Shown here piece after piece: positions 1 to 9,582 of a stretch of DNA of 46,372 nucleotides. How positions within the stretch are numbered: position 1 is the stretch's first letter; every line of letters begins with the position of its first letter. Source of the DNA: Fuerstiella sp. (GTDB lineage Bacteria; Planctomycetota; Planctomycetia; Planctomycetales; Planctomycetaceae); contig JAKVAY010000061.1 in NCBI GenBank assembly GCA_022447185.1, positions 1 to 46,372 on the forward strand, given 5' to 3'. A model generated the notes under the pieces. It was not told the origin of the DNA, searched no databases, and was given only the letters and a program-made list of their open reading frames with translations. Made by a program: the position numbers and the translations under genes.

Positions 1-1026
1 AAAGTACTCAATCATGGGGATCACAGGAAACGCCAGCGCCAAATGGATATGCGTGACACCGTAGGCATGTGGGATCAGTGTGATTCCGGCGGCAGCCGCC
101 TGAGCCGCAATCCGGCGACCTTCCGTAAAGCCACCACAGCGACGCAGGTCCGGCTGTATGATGTCCATCGCCTGCCGATCGATAATGTCCTGAAATCCAT
201 AGCGAGTGTATTCGTGCTCACCACCTGAAATCGGAGTACTCGTTTCCTGACGCAGTTTCGCATAGCTGTTCAGGTCGTCAGGGACAAACGGTTCTTCAAT
301 CCACGCCAGATTGTATTTCTCCAGTCGACGACACATCTTCTTTGCATACAGAAAGTCCCAGCCCATGTACGCATCCGCCATGATTTCAATGTCGTCACCC
401 ACAGCGGCGCGCACATTGGCGATGTGTTCTTCGTTTGCTTTCATTCCTTCGACTCCGTTACCCGGTCCAAACGGAAAACGCATCTTCATCGCGCGATAAC
501 CCTCTTTTACGTAAGCCTGGGCTTCCTCACGAACTTTCTCATGACCAACCGGATGAAGAGCAGATGCGTAAACCGGAACCGACGGATGGACAGGCCCGCC
601 CAGCAATTCATAGACCGGCCTCCCTGAGGCCTTGCCCAGGAGATCCCACAGAGCAATATCAATGGCGCTGATGGCCTGCAGGGTGGCTCCCTTCCGACCG
701 TAAGGCAATGTACCGCGGTAAAGTCGGTCCCAGATCCCTTCGACTTCACAGGGGTCCTGGCCGATCAGCAATCGCTGCAGATGATGTTCGATCACCAGAC
801 CTACTGCACGGCATCCATCTTCGCACCAACCGATTCCGCAAATTCCGTCGCTGGTTTCGATCTCGACAACCGCCATTCCGGAATCCCAAAACCATGATCC
901 TCGGGCTTCCTGAAATTCGGGATAGATATCGAGCGGCGTCACCAGTGGCAACGTCTTTTCCCGCTCGGCCAAATGGCCCCAAATCGATCGATCGGCATGA
1001 CGAACTCTGACAGACTGAATCTTCAT
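1..1026 (-). CDS. L-rhamnonate dehydratase-like enolase-superfamily enzyme, C-terminus off the window
   Basis: The reading frame starts at ATG 1026 and runs to base 1 without a stop, giving 342 residues of a family of about 400. It has the N-terminal capping domain and most of the TIM barrel of the mandelate racemase/rhamnonate dehydratase group. Visible catalytic features are KMR at 181-183, metal ligands D218 (MADAY), E244 (WIEEP) and E270 (GGEHEYTRYGF), D293 (QPD) and H320 (IPHAYG). The KMR and GGEH-YTRYGF signatures are what I expect for acid-sugar dehydratases of the RhmD type, which remove water from L-rhamnonate to give the 2-keto-3-deoxy acid in the cytoplasm. The family is certain; the exact sugar acid is inferred. 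The next gene to the right is an isochorismatase-fold hydrolase on the same strand. Confidence 0.88.
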   Translation of the reverse strand, partial: MKIQSVRVRHADRSIWGHLAEREKTLPLVTPLDIYPEFQEARGSWFWDSGMAVVEIETSDGICGIGWCEDGCRAVGLVIEHHLQRLLIGQDPCEVEGIWDRLYRGTLPYGRKGATLQAISAIDIALWDLLGKASGRPVYELLGGPVHPSVPVYASALHPVGHEKVREEAQAYVKEGYRAMKMRFPFGPGNGVEGMKANEEHIANVRAAVGDDIEIMADAYMGWDFLYAKKMCRRLEKYNLAWIEEPFVPDDLNSYAKLRQETSTPISGGEHEYTRYGFQDIIDRQAMDIIQPDLRRCGGFTEGRRIAAQAAAAGITLIPHAYGVTHIHLALAFPVIPMIEYF

Positions 1027-1348
1027 ACGAATATGGATGCTGTGGGTGCATGATGATGGGAACCGAACTCGTCACGATCACCCGCGTGGCAGAGTTCAGT
1101 CGAACGAATCCGCACTATATCCGTGACCCGGACCGATATACCAGGCAGGGAGTCCTGCTGGAACAATTGCAGTCACAAATCAACGTCACCAGCTTTGATG
1201 CTGTCGTCCAGGACTCCCGCCAACATAGTCAAAGCTGACACGAGACCGATTGAGAGCCTTGTTTCCTCAGTCAGCCCCGGTTTGATCGGCCATGGCCGGG
1301 AAACAGTGCCGACAATTCGATGAACACTTTCCCCAGTTCGGTCATCTG
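1027..1348. other. Intergenic stretch without a recognisable gene
   Basis: 322 bases between the dehydratase start and the hydrolase stop, both on the minus strand. The short open frames here have no recognisable product and no good ribosome binding site. It presumably holds the promoter of the dehydratase gene; I see no convincing terminator. Confidence 0.5.
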
Positions 1349-2059
1349 TCATTTCTCCGAGGCAGTCGAGCCTTGCAGGTGAGCCGCGACTTCATCGACC
1401 GGCATCACGTCGCCCAGATCAATGTCGATGTCCAGTAAATTGACCCGGTGCATGATTTCACATCGTTCGCCAACCGCTTCACGAGGAACGATCACTCGAA
1501 AGCTGTCGACAGCATCTCGACACGTGGCGTAAACACAGTGACTGGTGCTCAGCCCGGTCACGATCAGTGTGTCGACTCCCAGTGAAGTCAGCATCTCGTG
1601 CAGATTCGTTCCCTTAAAACAGGAAGCATATCTTTTGAGGATCAATTTCTCTGATGGTTGCCGCTGCAATCGTTCATCCAGTTCAAGCAGAGCCGTGTCC
1701 TCCGGTTTCAGATCCATTACAAGCTTTCTGTTCTGAGGGCTGGGTGGATCGGCCGGATCTAAAGCGAGTGAAGTAAAAAAAATCGGGATACCGGCCTCTC
1801 TTGCTTCTGCCAGAACTCTGCAGGTGGCCTCTACAACCGAGTCTGCCTGTGTTCCCATCTGATACTGTGACTGGGTCCAGTAGACAGCCAGATCGATAAC
1901 AATCAACGCGGGGCGCGTACCAAATCCAACGCGCCCCCCCCAGTTCCGCTGCAGATATTGCTGCCTGAGATGATCAAGATGCTGGATCAGTGGTCCACGT
2001 AGTTCATCCGGCAGTGACAGGTCAGATGATCCAAAGTCAAGGTTGTTGTTTTTTGTCAT
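1349..2059 (-). CDS. Isochorismatase-family cysteine hydrolase
   Basis: A 236-residue cytoplasmic hydrolase of the isochorismatase / N-carbamoylsarcosine amidohydrolase family. The catalytic triad can be read directly: Asp56 in ALIVIDLAVYW, Lys142 in ILKRYASCF and Cys175 in GLSTSHCVYAT. These enzymes hydrolyse C-N bonds of small amides (nicotinamide, carbamoyl-sarcosine, ureidoacrylate) or vinyl ethers; the substrate cannot be told from sequence. The extended N-terminus (about 45 residues before the first strand) fits the carbamoylsarcosine-amidase branch better than pncA. It lies on the same strand as the dehydratase but 320 bases from it, so co-transcription is uncertain. Confidence 0.88.
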   Translation of the reverse strand: MTKNNNLDFGSSDLSLPDELRGPLIQHLDHLRQQYLQRNWGGRVGFGTRPALIVIDLAVYWTQSQYQMGTQADSVVEATCRVLAEAREAGIPIFFTSLALDPADPPSPQNRKLVMDLKPEDTALLELDERLQRQPSEKLILKRYASCFKGTNLHEMLTSLGVDTLIVTGLSTSHCVYATCRDAVDSFRVIVPREAVGERCEIMHRVNLLDIDIDLGDVMPVDEVAAHLQGSTASEK

Positions 2060-2197
2060 GGCAAATCGAGTCTTGGAGTTAATCAGATTGTGGTTATCCC
2101 ACGTAACACGTGTTTCAATCCACAGAAGTCGTTAGTGCATCGAGGTTGAAGACATCTTCGAATGATATGCGGTGGGTCAGTTATGCCGTCGAAGCAA

Positions 2198-3781
2198 CTA
2201 TCGCTGCTCGAATTGATAGGAGAACAAATCTGCATCGCGTAAGACAAACCTCAACCGCACCGGCTGACCGGTCAGTGTACCAACGTCCGTGTTCATGTCC
2301 TTCCACGCAGCAATCATATTCAACGAATCGCCATACAGTTCATGGGACTCGGCGAGACTGTAACCCGGAACAGGACTCCCGTCCGGATTCTGAATCTCGA
2401 CCTTTACGCTGCCGGCTGCGGACGTGGACACATTCAGCGACAGCTGATTTCCTTCAAATCGAATGGGTGTGGTGACCAGTTCCCCGCCCACGAGTGGCGC
2501 ATGCAGTGATACAAAGCCGTCGATTCGCAGTACGTACCGTCGGAACTGTCCTGGATGGTCCTGATGGGAGTTCTCGCTGACGTAGACCGACAGCTCCGGC
2601 GGAGCGTCTTCGATGTGTGATTTTGTTTCGACCAGACCATGGTTCTGGTAGGTATCCCCGTAGAACCAGCTTTGTGTTTTCCGCAGGCCGGGACGGATGA
2701 ATGACTCAGGCCATACGTAAAAGTCTTTCGCGTCGCGGCTGGCCATGAACATGCCATCAGTCACCGCTGTTCCCTCGCGCTGACTCTTCGCACCCCGGAG
2801 TTTTCGATAGTCATATTGCGGCAGTTGTGTGGCTGCCCACGTCCAGCCGCGGTCGATGTAACGCGTCGGGAATCCCAGGTAAACGTGCGGAGCTCGATAG
2901 TAGGGAATGACCTGATTGGTGTAGAGCTGGCTGACGCGGCCTGGAAGCCTGTTGTCCGGGTCGGCGTCCTTCACTGGTGGAGTGGCGGCTGATTCACTGC
3001 GATGGCGATGTACCCGATAGCTGAGAAACTCGGGATCTGTCCAGTGGACGAAGTCGTCGGACGTACCGGTGCGGATGTCACGACCATCACGAAAGTCACG
3101 GTGAAATTCGCGATAGACACCTGCTTCCGAGTCCCAGAACGCCAGGTTCAGTGAATCGAATGCACCTTTTGCAATAACCGGTTTTTGCTGTACCGGCTGA
3201 AACGCCACACCGTCTGCCGAAACGAAGGCCTGCAGCCCTTTTTTATAATCTCCGGCTAACGCTTTGAATTTTTCCTCCCTGGGACAGCCAGGACGTTCAT
3301 CCAGAAATGGCGCGAAGTTATGACTCCCGACGCCTTTCCAGATGATGTTGTTGTTCTTCGAGCCTTCGAACTCGAACAGCCCCAGGTCCGGCCGTGTCCA
3401 GTGAATACCATCCGTGCTTTCCGCATAGCATGCGGTTTCAGGATGGGGACCCACATAGCCGTCCTTTGTGTAAATGACGTCACTGCCACGGTAATACATC
3501 CGGTAGATGTCGCCGTCTCGAAAGACTTTCATATAGGCGCACGTCGCCCCTTCCCAGGGACGGTCGGTGACCAGTGAAATTTCTCGCGGTTCCGGCTGAT
3601 GCAGTACGAGCCCGCCGCCACCGGTGATTCGTGCAATGAGGGAATCCTCAACGAACAATTCGCGTCGCGAGGCGATGTTCGTCGACTGCTCACTGTCGGC
3701 TGCCGATACGGAACCAGCGATCGCAGCCGCCATTCCAATGGTACCGGTTGTCTTCATCCATTCACGTCGTGAGAAACGCAT
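2198..3781 (-). CDS. Tat-exported glycosidase-like beta-propeller protein
   Basis: 527 residues beginning with a twin-arginine signal (FSRREWMK, then a small hydrophobic stretch ending near SVSAAD), so export of a folded protein is likely. The body carries repeated propeller-type motifs such as YAESTDGIHWTRPDLGL, SDDFVHWTDPEFL and RDAKDFYVWPE, resembling five-bladed GH32/GH43-like propellers that planctomycetes encode in large numbers. A beta-sandwich-like tail follows (VKVEIQNPDGSPVPGYS). A catalytic triad cannot be assigned by eye. AGGA seven bases before ATG 3781 supports the start. It is a clear paralogue of the protein at 5911-7374: the GIHW-P-LGL-E-GSK-NNI segment is shared. Likely role: carbohydrate binding or processing outside the cytoplasm (inference). 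Confidence 0.82.
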   Translation of the reverse strand: MRFSRREWMKTTGTIGMAAAIAGSVSAADSEQSTNIASRRELFVEDSLIARITGGGGLVLHQPEPREISLVTDRPWEGATCAYMKVFRDGDIYRMYYRGSDVIYTKDGYVGPHPETACYAESTDGIHWTRPDLGLFEFEGSKNNNIIWKGVGSHNFAPFLDERPGCPREEKFKALAGDYKKGLQAFVSADGVAFQPVQQKPVIAKGAFDSLNLAFWDSEAGVYREFHRDFRDGRDIRTGTSDDFVHWTDPEFLSYRVHRHRSESAATPPVKDADPDNRLPGRVSQLYTNQVIPYYRAPHVYLGFPTRYIDRGWTWAATQLPQYDYRKLRGAKSQREGTAVTDGMFMASRDAKDFYVWPESFIRPGLRKTQSWFYGDTYQNHGLVETKSHIEDAPPELSVYVSENSHQDHPGQFRRYVLRIDGFVSLHAPLVGGELVTTPIRFEGNQLSLNVSTSAAGSVKVEIQNPDGSPVPGYSLAESHELYGDSLNMIAAWKDMNTDVGTLTGQPVRLRFVLRDADLFSYQFEQR

Positions 3782-4187
3782 CGTCTCATTCCTGTTATTC
3801 GGCCCATTCGTCGCTGCTCACACTGAGGCAGCCGTTGAAGTCAGATCTTCTTGTCGCCGGACCGACCGAACTGCGGTACCGACCTCGTAAGTTTAATCAG
3901 AATATTCCGTTCGACGTATGATCAGAGCAGTGTCGCTGCGATCCTTTTGATCAGTCTGCCGTTCTCACAGTGCAGGAACATCGCAGCAATCCTTTTACGG
4001 TCCTGTGTTTCTGTTCTGTCAACAATACAGATGACGTCAGCGGTGATCATCAACCGATTCACGCAAAAATGAGACGACTTTGATCACTGATTTCCGATGC
4101 CACAGGCAGGATTGTCATCACTGTTGAACAGAATTTCTGCCACAGCCGGTTTCGATCGACCAGTCATGAATCGTACTGGGGACTGCA
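3782..4187. other. Intergenic stretch, no gene seen
   Basis: 406 bases upstream of the Tat-propeller gene and downstream of the MFS gene, both on the minus strand. Open frames here look like chance. It should contain the propeller promoter, but I see no box pair good enough to report. Confidence 0.45.
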
Positions 4188-5447
4188 CTACTCGGACTGA
4201 GGATCGTTGTAATCATCCTGCACAGAATCGGGGAATTCGGTCATGGTCCATAAAGAAGGGAACAACCTGCTCCACAGAATCGTGATCACCAGAGTCGTCG
4301 TACCACCCACGACTGCGGCGGGGACGATCCCCCACCATGCCGCAGTGACGCCGGACTCGAATTCGCCAAGTTCGTTGGAAGCGCCAATGAATACGGAACT
4401 CACAGCGCTGACACGCCCGCGGATGGCGTCCGGCGTCTCGAGCTGGATCAGCATATGCCGAATATAAACGCTTACCATGTCACCGGCGCCCATCGTAATC
4501 AGAGCCAGCATAGACAGTAGAAATGACTTCGACAGACCAAACACCACTATGGCGATACCGAACACGGCAACGCCCGCAAACAGCCACCGACCGACATTTC
4601 GTACGATGGGACGGAAAACCAGCAAAGCTGCTGTCGTGCCCGCACCAATGGCCGGCGCCGTCCTCAGAAGTCCCAATCCTTCGGGTCCGGTTGCCAGAGT
4701 GTCACGCGCGAATGCCGGAAGCAGTGCGACGGCCCCGCCGAACAGCACGGCAAACAGGTCCAGTGAAATCGCACCCAGAATGACGGGCCGCGCACGTACA
4801 AACCGCAAACCAGCCAGCAATGCCTGTCGTTTTGCCGGTTCAGCCGACGGTACGATCGCAGGTACACGAACCCGCTGCATGAGCAGTACGGCGGTGCCAA
4901 GTATGACGCTCACCAGCGAATAAACGACCTCGGGACCGAACACATAGAGCAGCCCGCCCAGTGCCGGACCGGCAATCGTGGCGACATGACTCAACGATGA
5001 GTTCAATGCGACAGCACCTGGAAAAGCAATCCTTGGCACGAGATTGGGAGTAATGGCCTGGGAAGCCGGCATGGCGAAGGCGCGTGCGGAACCAAACAAC
5101 ACAAGTACGGCAAAGACCGGCCACACGGCGTTCACCTCCGCGAGCGACCGGGCGAGCAGCAGCAACGCGCACAATGTCTCGACGCCGAAGCAAAGCGACA
5201 TGATCAGTTTTCTGTTGATCCTGTCCGCAACCTGACCGGCTGGTAACACAAGCACCACGAAAGGCAGGAACTGAGCGAGTCCAATGAAACCCAGGTCAAG
5301 CGGGTTCCCGGTCGCCTCGTAGATCTGCCAGCCGATCGCGACACTCTGCATCTGGACAGCCACCGTCGTCAGGAAACGGGCGGCCGCGTAGTGACGGAAG
5401 TTGGCATAGGCGAACGCCGATGTCGAGGTCTCTTCTGCTTCACTCAC
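4188..5447 (-). CDS. Major facilitator superfamily transporter, EntS-like
   Basis: An integral membrane protein with about twelve hydrophobic segments. The N-terminal half holds the MFS loop 2-3 signature LPAGQVADRINRKLIM and the preceding LDLGFIGLAQFLPFVVLV, typical of the MFS_3/EntS exporter branch (siderophore and drug export). The start is uncertain: a TTG at 5471 gives 427 residues, and GTG 5447 (VSEAEETS) has a GGGG stretch before it and is used here (419 residues). It lies between two paralogous beta-propeller genes, which may mean transport linked to their substrate, but the one downstream of it reads on the same strand only after 400 bases and the other is divergent. Substrate unknown. 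Confidence 0.85.
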   Translation of the reverse strand: MSEAEETSTSAFAYANFRHYAAARFLTTVAVQMQSVAIGWQIYEATGNPLDLGFIGLAQFLPFVVLVLPAGQVADRINRKLIMSLCFGVETLCALLLLARSLAEVNAVWPVFAVLVLFGSARAFAMPASQAITPNLVPRIAFPGAVALNSSLSHVATIAGPALGGLLYVFGPEVVYSLVSVILGTAVLLMQRVRVPAIVPSAEPAKRQALLAGLRFVRARPVILGAISLDLFAVLFGGAVALLPAFARDTLATGPEGLGLLRTAPAIGAGTTAALLVFRPIVRNVGRWLFAGVAVFGIAIVVFGLSKSFLLSMLALITMGAGDMVSVYIRHMLIQLETPDAIRGRVSAVSSVFIGASNELGEFESGVTAAWWGIVPAAVVGGTTTLVITILWSRLFPSLWTMTEFPDSVQDDYNDPQSE

Positions 5448-5910
5448 GACGGACCCCGCGGCACCGTGCAAATCACCAGAAAACGGGTTCCACCCGGACG
5501 GCTACCAGGACTCCGGATCAACAGCAACTGATCAGAGACGCTGTTGTGCAACGGATCACATCGCGAAAAATATGGAAACGAAGGAACAAAAACAGACCGC
5601 ACTCTCAAACCTTTCGCAGGGGACCTGCGACAACGGACGTATGGACGCCATCAGATCGACCATCCAGCCGGGAGTATCTCATTTTGCGTTCAGACATCAA
5701 CAACATGGCATCACGAAAAGATTTCCAGTGAATGTTGCATGATGTGTACGTCGAGCGAAAAAATATCAGCTTCCTGCGACTCAGGGTCCGATTGGCCTGG
5801 CAACAAGTTTATTGACATCGGTCGTTCGGGCCGTCTTGACGTACCGTCCGTTCATACTCTGACGTACACTGGTCGCGAAGTTCTTCGTGTCAGATCAGGA
5901 GATTCCAACG
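5448..5910. other. Divergent intergenic region between MFS and propeller genes
   Basis: 463 bases separating two genes that read away from each other. It must contain both promoters. No RNA gene, repeat or clear promoter boxes were recognised. Confidence 0.45.
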
Positions 5911-7374
5911 ATGCAGCGACTCGCTTTCCGAATCTCAGCCTTCGGTTGCCTGGTTCTAGCGATTCTTCTGGTGTCGAGTGACCGACAATGCCGCGGACAG
6001 GAGACGGAGCCTCCGATCGTCGATCTGGGTCCCCAGGCGTTTCGTATGGATCTGTTCCTGCACGACAGTGCGCTGATTGCAGAGCGTGAAGGGTTGGAAT
6101 TGCGAACTGCCCGTGTTCGCAAGCACCCGGCCAATCCGGTCATCGTGGCCGATCGTCCCTGGGAAATTGGAGTCTTCAACTACAACTGTGTGATCCAGGA
6201 TCGCGAAGAGGGGCTCTACAAAATGTGGTACCAGATGATTGTCTCCAACCCGGGGGACAACAAGAGCCGGTGTCATTACGCGACTTCGCAGGACGGGATT
6301 CACTGGAAGAAGCCGGCGCTTGGGCTCGTGGAATGCCAGGGTTCGAAAGAGAACAACATTGTCTTTGAAGAATTGGAAGGCATCCGTGGGACACCCTCGT
6401 ACTGGGTGTACAAGGACTACGCTGAAGTCGATCCGGGAAAACGCTACAAAATGATGTTCCAGTCCTGGGGGTTCCAGGGGCGAGCCTCAAAGATGGCGTG
6501 GTCACCTGACGGCATCCACTGGACCATGTCGGAATATGGAAATCTGCCAGGGCCGTTTGATTCTCAGAATACTTTTTTTTGGGACGACCGCATTGGCCTG
6601 TACGCGGGCTATTTCCGAAGTCATGTCCAGGGCTTCCGCAGCGTTTCACGCGCCACCAGCCCGGACGGATTCCACTGGTCCCGTCCGGTCACCGTGCATA
6701 CCGTTGACGATGATGATCCACCAACCTGGCATCTCTACATCCCTGGTGTCTACAGCTACGGCGCAGCACGCGATACTTACATCATGTTGACCACCGGGTT
6801 CGACGACACCGCCAACGAGATGTATCCGCAGCTCGGCGTGAGTCGTGATGGAATTCACTTTCACCGGTTTCGCAAGCCGTTCATTCCGCCAGGTGAGGAA
6901 GGGAGCTGGGACGCCGGGTCCACTCGAGGGATTGGATCGGAGATCGTGTTCGAAGGTCAGACGGGGCTTTATTATCACGGGTCGAATGTCGGGGGACATG
7001 TGGATGGCGGTTCACAGGGTGTCGGATTAGCCACAATTCAGCAGGGCGCGTTTGTCGGCTGGTACGCGGCCACGGCGGGCACGTTGACCACCCATCGACT
7101 GCGAGCCCGTCATCACCACCACGACAAGTTCTTTTTGAACGTCGATGCGGAGGGTGGAGCTGTCAGGGCCGAGTTGCTGAACGACGACGGGAACGTCCTG
7201 CCCGGATTTTCACGCACCGATTGTCAGCCGATCACGTCAGCTGGCAGTAAGGTTCGGGTTGAGTGGGCTGGTGCCGAGCATCTGGAATCCTATTTGCGCA
7301 CCGGAACCGTACGGCTCAGGCTTCACGTTCGGAACGCGACAGTGTATGGGTTTCATTGCGTCACCGGGGGTTGA
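5911..7374 (+). CDS. Secreted glycosidase-like beta-propeller protein (paralogue of 2198-3781)
   Basis: ATG 5911 is preceded by AGGAG with a nine-base gap, so it is preferred over the GTG at 5887; the product is 487 residues. It has a Sec-type signal (hydrophobic LAFRISAFGCLVLAILLV, cleavage near CRGQ). The body repeats propeller-like blades: YATSQDGIHWKKPALGL, MAWSPDGIHWTMSEYG, ATSPDGFHWSRPV and VSRDGIHFHRF. The tail (LLNDDGNVLPGFS) matches the last domain of the paralogue at 2198-3781. The shared architecture and the nearby placement suggest an old duplication. Extracytoplasmic sugar-related function is inferred from the fold; no catalytic residues are assigned. Confidence 0.82.
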   Translation: MQRLAFRISAFGCLVLAILLVSSDRQCRGQETEPPIVDLGPQAFRMDLFLHDSALIAEREGLELRTARVRKHPANPVIVADRPWEIGVFNYNCVIQDREEGLYKMWYQMIVSNPGDNKSRCHYATSQDGIHWKKPALGLVECQGSKENNIVFEELEGIRGTPSYWVYKDYAEVDPGKRYKMMFQSWGFQGRASKMAWSPDGIHWTMSEYGNLPGPFDSQNTFFWDDRIGLYAGYFRSHVQGFRSVSRATSPDGFHWSRPVTVHTVDDDDPPTWHLYIPGVYSYGAARDTYIMLTTGFDDTANEMYPQLGVSRDGIHFHRFRKPFIPPGEEGSWDAGSTRGIGSEIVFEGQTGLYYHGSNVGGHVDGGSQGVGLATIQQGAFVGWYAATAGTLTTHRLRARHHHHDKFFLNVDAEGGAVRAELLNDDGNVLPGFSRTDCQPITSAGSKVRVEWAGAEHLESYLRTGTVRLRLHVRNATVYGFHCVTGG

Positions 7375-7791
7375 AACGAGCCTGGGAGTCTGTCCAGGAA
7401 CGTACCGTCTGAGTGAGTGTCCCAGAGGCCCACCTCAAAAAAAATGTGGCCATGAAGACATTGGCGTGAGCTTGCGGTATTGAACCGAAGAGCAATCAGT
7501 CTGAGAGCAACGCGATGAATCTCAACGGTTAACACCGGCATAAAATGTTCTCCAGTCACTTGTTTTCACTCGTTACAAGTACACTGCATCCGAACAACTT
7601 CGACAGGTTGTGAGTCAAACAGACAGCAGATTGTCTTCGGGGGGGCAGCGAAGCGCTGCCTGAACAACAGATGCCGGGATTCTCCGAAAAATCAGCGATT
7701 CAATTGTCTGACTCGCCGTTGAGGGCCCTGAAAAACCTGCTAAACTCCGCCGCCTCATATTTCGGAAACTGGTTAGTCAGTCAAACAATCC
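7375..7791. other. Intergenic stretch upstream of tRNA-Met
   Basis: 417 bases. The only structure seen is a short hairpin at 7644-7660 (GGCAGCG, loop AAG, CGCTGCC) without a T-run, so it is not a convincing terminator. The tRNA promoter should lie near its right end. Confidence 0.4.
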
Positions 7792-7865
7792 GGCGGTGTA
7801 GCTCAGTTGGTTAGAGCAGCGGAATCATAATCCGCGTGTCGGGGGTTCGAGTCCCTCCACCGCTA
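7792..7865 (+). tRNA. tRNA-Met (anticodon CAT)
   Basis: A full cloverleaf is readable: acceptor arms 7792-7798 and 7858-7864 (first pair G:U), D-arm GCTC...GAGC, anticodon stem GCGGA/TCCGC with seven-base loop ATCATAA (anticodon CAT), T-arm GGGGG-TTCGAGT-CCCTC, discriminator A; CCA is not encoded. The D-loop and acceptor look like an elongator Met rather than an initiator. A tRNA-Ile2 with a lysidine-modified CAT anticodon cannot be excluded by sequence alone. The stop codon of the convergent integrase lies inside this gene (7825), so it was the attachment site of an integrative element. Confidence 0.95.
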
Positions 7866-8550
7866 CTCGATACGATGTGTTTCGCATGGAAAAACACTGG
7901 TTGTCAGCGTTTTTTCTGACTTTGTGGTGTGCCACTTTTGGCCGTTTTGCAGCATTTCGCGGCTCTACTGTGCCACCTGGTGTGCCACCTTTTTCGGTCA
8001 CTGAGTTGAACCGCTCAAAGTGGTGATCGTCAACCTGGGCGTACGAGTCGTTCTGCACTTTGACGCTGTGTCCCATCCAGTTTGCCACGACGTGCGCCGG
8101 CAGTCCTGAGTCGAGCCATTCGGTTTCGCATGACGCACGTAGGTTCTGAAACAGCTTTGGCCACGGCACCAGTCCAGCGGCTTCCACGATCGTTTTGAAC
8201 GGTTTATCGAGGGTGCTGTTCGATCGACTGAACCGAGTGATCACACGATCGGTGCCGGGTTCAGCTTCGTTAAATGCGGCTTCCAGGTACGGCAGAATAT
8301 CACCGATCGGCACGTACCGAATTTCCTTACCCTCGTGGTGTTGCGTTTTTGGAATATGAACCCTGACTTTTCCCTGGTCCCACAGAACGTCATTCCATCC
8401 CAAGTGAAATACTTCCATTTTGCGGAGTCCTGCCAGCCGCCACAATGCGATCAGCAACCGCCATTGGCAATCAGGTGCTGCATCGACCAGTTTGGATGTC
8501 ATCTCACGAGTGATGAGGAAATCGCGACTTCGATCCAACGTAGTTCTCAT
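7825..8550 (-). pseudogene. Tyrosine integrase, C-terminal catalytic part only
   Basis: Catalytic domain of a planctomycete-type phage integrase. Box I arginine is seen in LWRLAGLRKMEV, box II in FQNLRASCETEW (the usual His of HxxR is Gln here, the Arg is kept), then ANWMGHS and the Tyr in NDSYAQV. The N-terminal SAM-like and core-binding domains (about 150-200 residues) are missing. Homology to the integrase starts near DFLITREMTSKLVDAA, and just upstream the DNA belongs to a serine recombinase gene, so this is a deletion junction around 8530. The last residues, VEGLEPPTRGL, are translated from the antisense of the tRNA-Met 3' half, the hallmark of integration into that tRNA. A relative lies at 34012-34998. 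Confidence 0.82.
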
Positions 8551-9301
8551 TTTTCAGGATGTATCCCAGCGTCGATGGGGACCATTTTCCGCCACGTCCG
8601 CCGCGAATACCACGACGGTTCAGTTGATCGCAGATCGCCCGCTGGCTGACATCGCTATTGGCGTACTCATCGAAGATCCACCGCACCGTCTGCAGAACTT
8701 CAGAATCATCCGACGGAACGAATGTTACATGTGTGTCGGCAGCTCTGGTTGGCTTCGGATCTCCATTCTTGAGCCGCAGGACATGGTTTCCAGCCGCATC
8801 CACAACAATTCGATCAAAGCCATACGGTGCAGACTGTCCGCCAACATGTCCCTGTTTTGCACCGCGAAGTCGTCCACCGAGAGTGTTACTGGACAACTTC
8901 CGCAGGTAGTCGTGGTTGTTTTCTGACTGTATGAAATTCTCAAGGCAACCGCCCAGCGACGTCAAATCTACGATTTTGTTTTCACGTACAGTATGGATCT
9001 CAATACACGCGTCGCGAAACGGCTCCAGAACCGCCGCCGCCTTCATTCCATCATGGCGGCTAAGCCGATCCATTCCCCACACGATGAGCCTGTCAGCGAT
9101 GTTCTCGACTGTCATATCGTGCCGCATTTGCAGGAAAGCTTTGCGTTCTTCCAGCTTGTTGCCGCTGATACCGTCGTCAACGTATTCGCGGACAACCGTT
9201 AATCCGTTGTCGGCGGCGTACTTCGCAACCGCTTGGCGTTGTGCGGTGATCGACGCTTCCTGCTTCGTGCTGGATCGTCGCAAGTATGCAACTGCTCGCA
9301 T
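8504..9301 (-). pseudogene. Serine recombinase (resolvase + recombinase domains), C-terminally truncated
   Basis: 265 residues from ATG 9301, which has GAGG four bases upstream. Residues 1-150 are a resolvase/invertase catalytic domain: AYLRRSSTKQE carries the nucleophile serine, and DDGISG and WGMDRLSR are present. A Recombinase (PF07508-type) domain follows (GKWSPSTLGYILKNENYVG). Large serine recombinases normally continue for 200-300 residues with a zinc ribbon and coiled coil; here homology stops at NYVG and the DNA passes into tyrosine integrase sequence. It is therefore a truncated gene joined to another by deletion. It could still make a small resolvase-like protein, but it is probably non-functional as an integrase. 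Confidence 0.83.
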
Positions 9302-9489
9302 ATTTCCTCGCTCCCTGTAAATCCGTCCATTAGCGGGATTCTGCCCGAACTCATGCGAGTGCAAGCAAAATCCCGGCTTCGGGTTCCGTAGGCTTTCAAG
9401 GGGTTACGGCATAGATTGAGGAGTGGAGTGACGGAAGGAACGGAGCGACACGGGCCAGCACATCCCCACGTCTCGTGAATCAAATCCGG

Positions 9490-9550
9490 CCGTTTAACGC
9501 CCACGCAAATGCCCGACAGGGCCTCAATTCCATCGCTGTCAGTTAAGCGG
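9490..9550. repeat. attC-like site, left of the zinc-ribbon gene
   Basis: The segment is bounded by CCGTTTAAC and GTTAAGCGG, which pair with one wobble and fit the RYYYAAC / GTTRRRY core boxes of integron attC sites. The inner part can fold imperfectly with GCCC-GACA-GGGC at its tip. Its right end, ATCGCTGTCAGTT (9532-9544), is repeated in inverted orientation at 10146-10158 inside the second attC-like site. Assignment rests on box fit and fold only. Confidence 0.35.
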
Positions 9551-9582
9551 AAGGAGGCCACGATGGCCGGATTCCGCTTAAC
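9542..9582. repeat. Palindrome GTTAAGCGGAA...TTCCGCTTAAC
   Basis: Eleven-base perfect inverted repeat (9542-9552 and 9572-9582) with an inner GGCC/GGCC pair. It joins the right core box of the attC-like site at 9490-9550 to a GCTTAAC box, so it may be the junction between two adjacent sites. It could also simply be a hairpin of unknown function. Confidence 0.55.
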
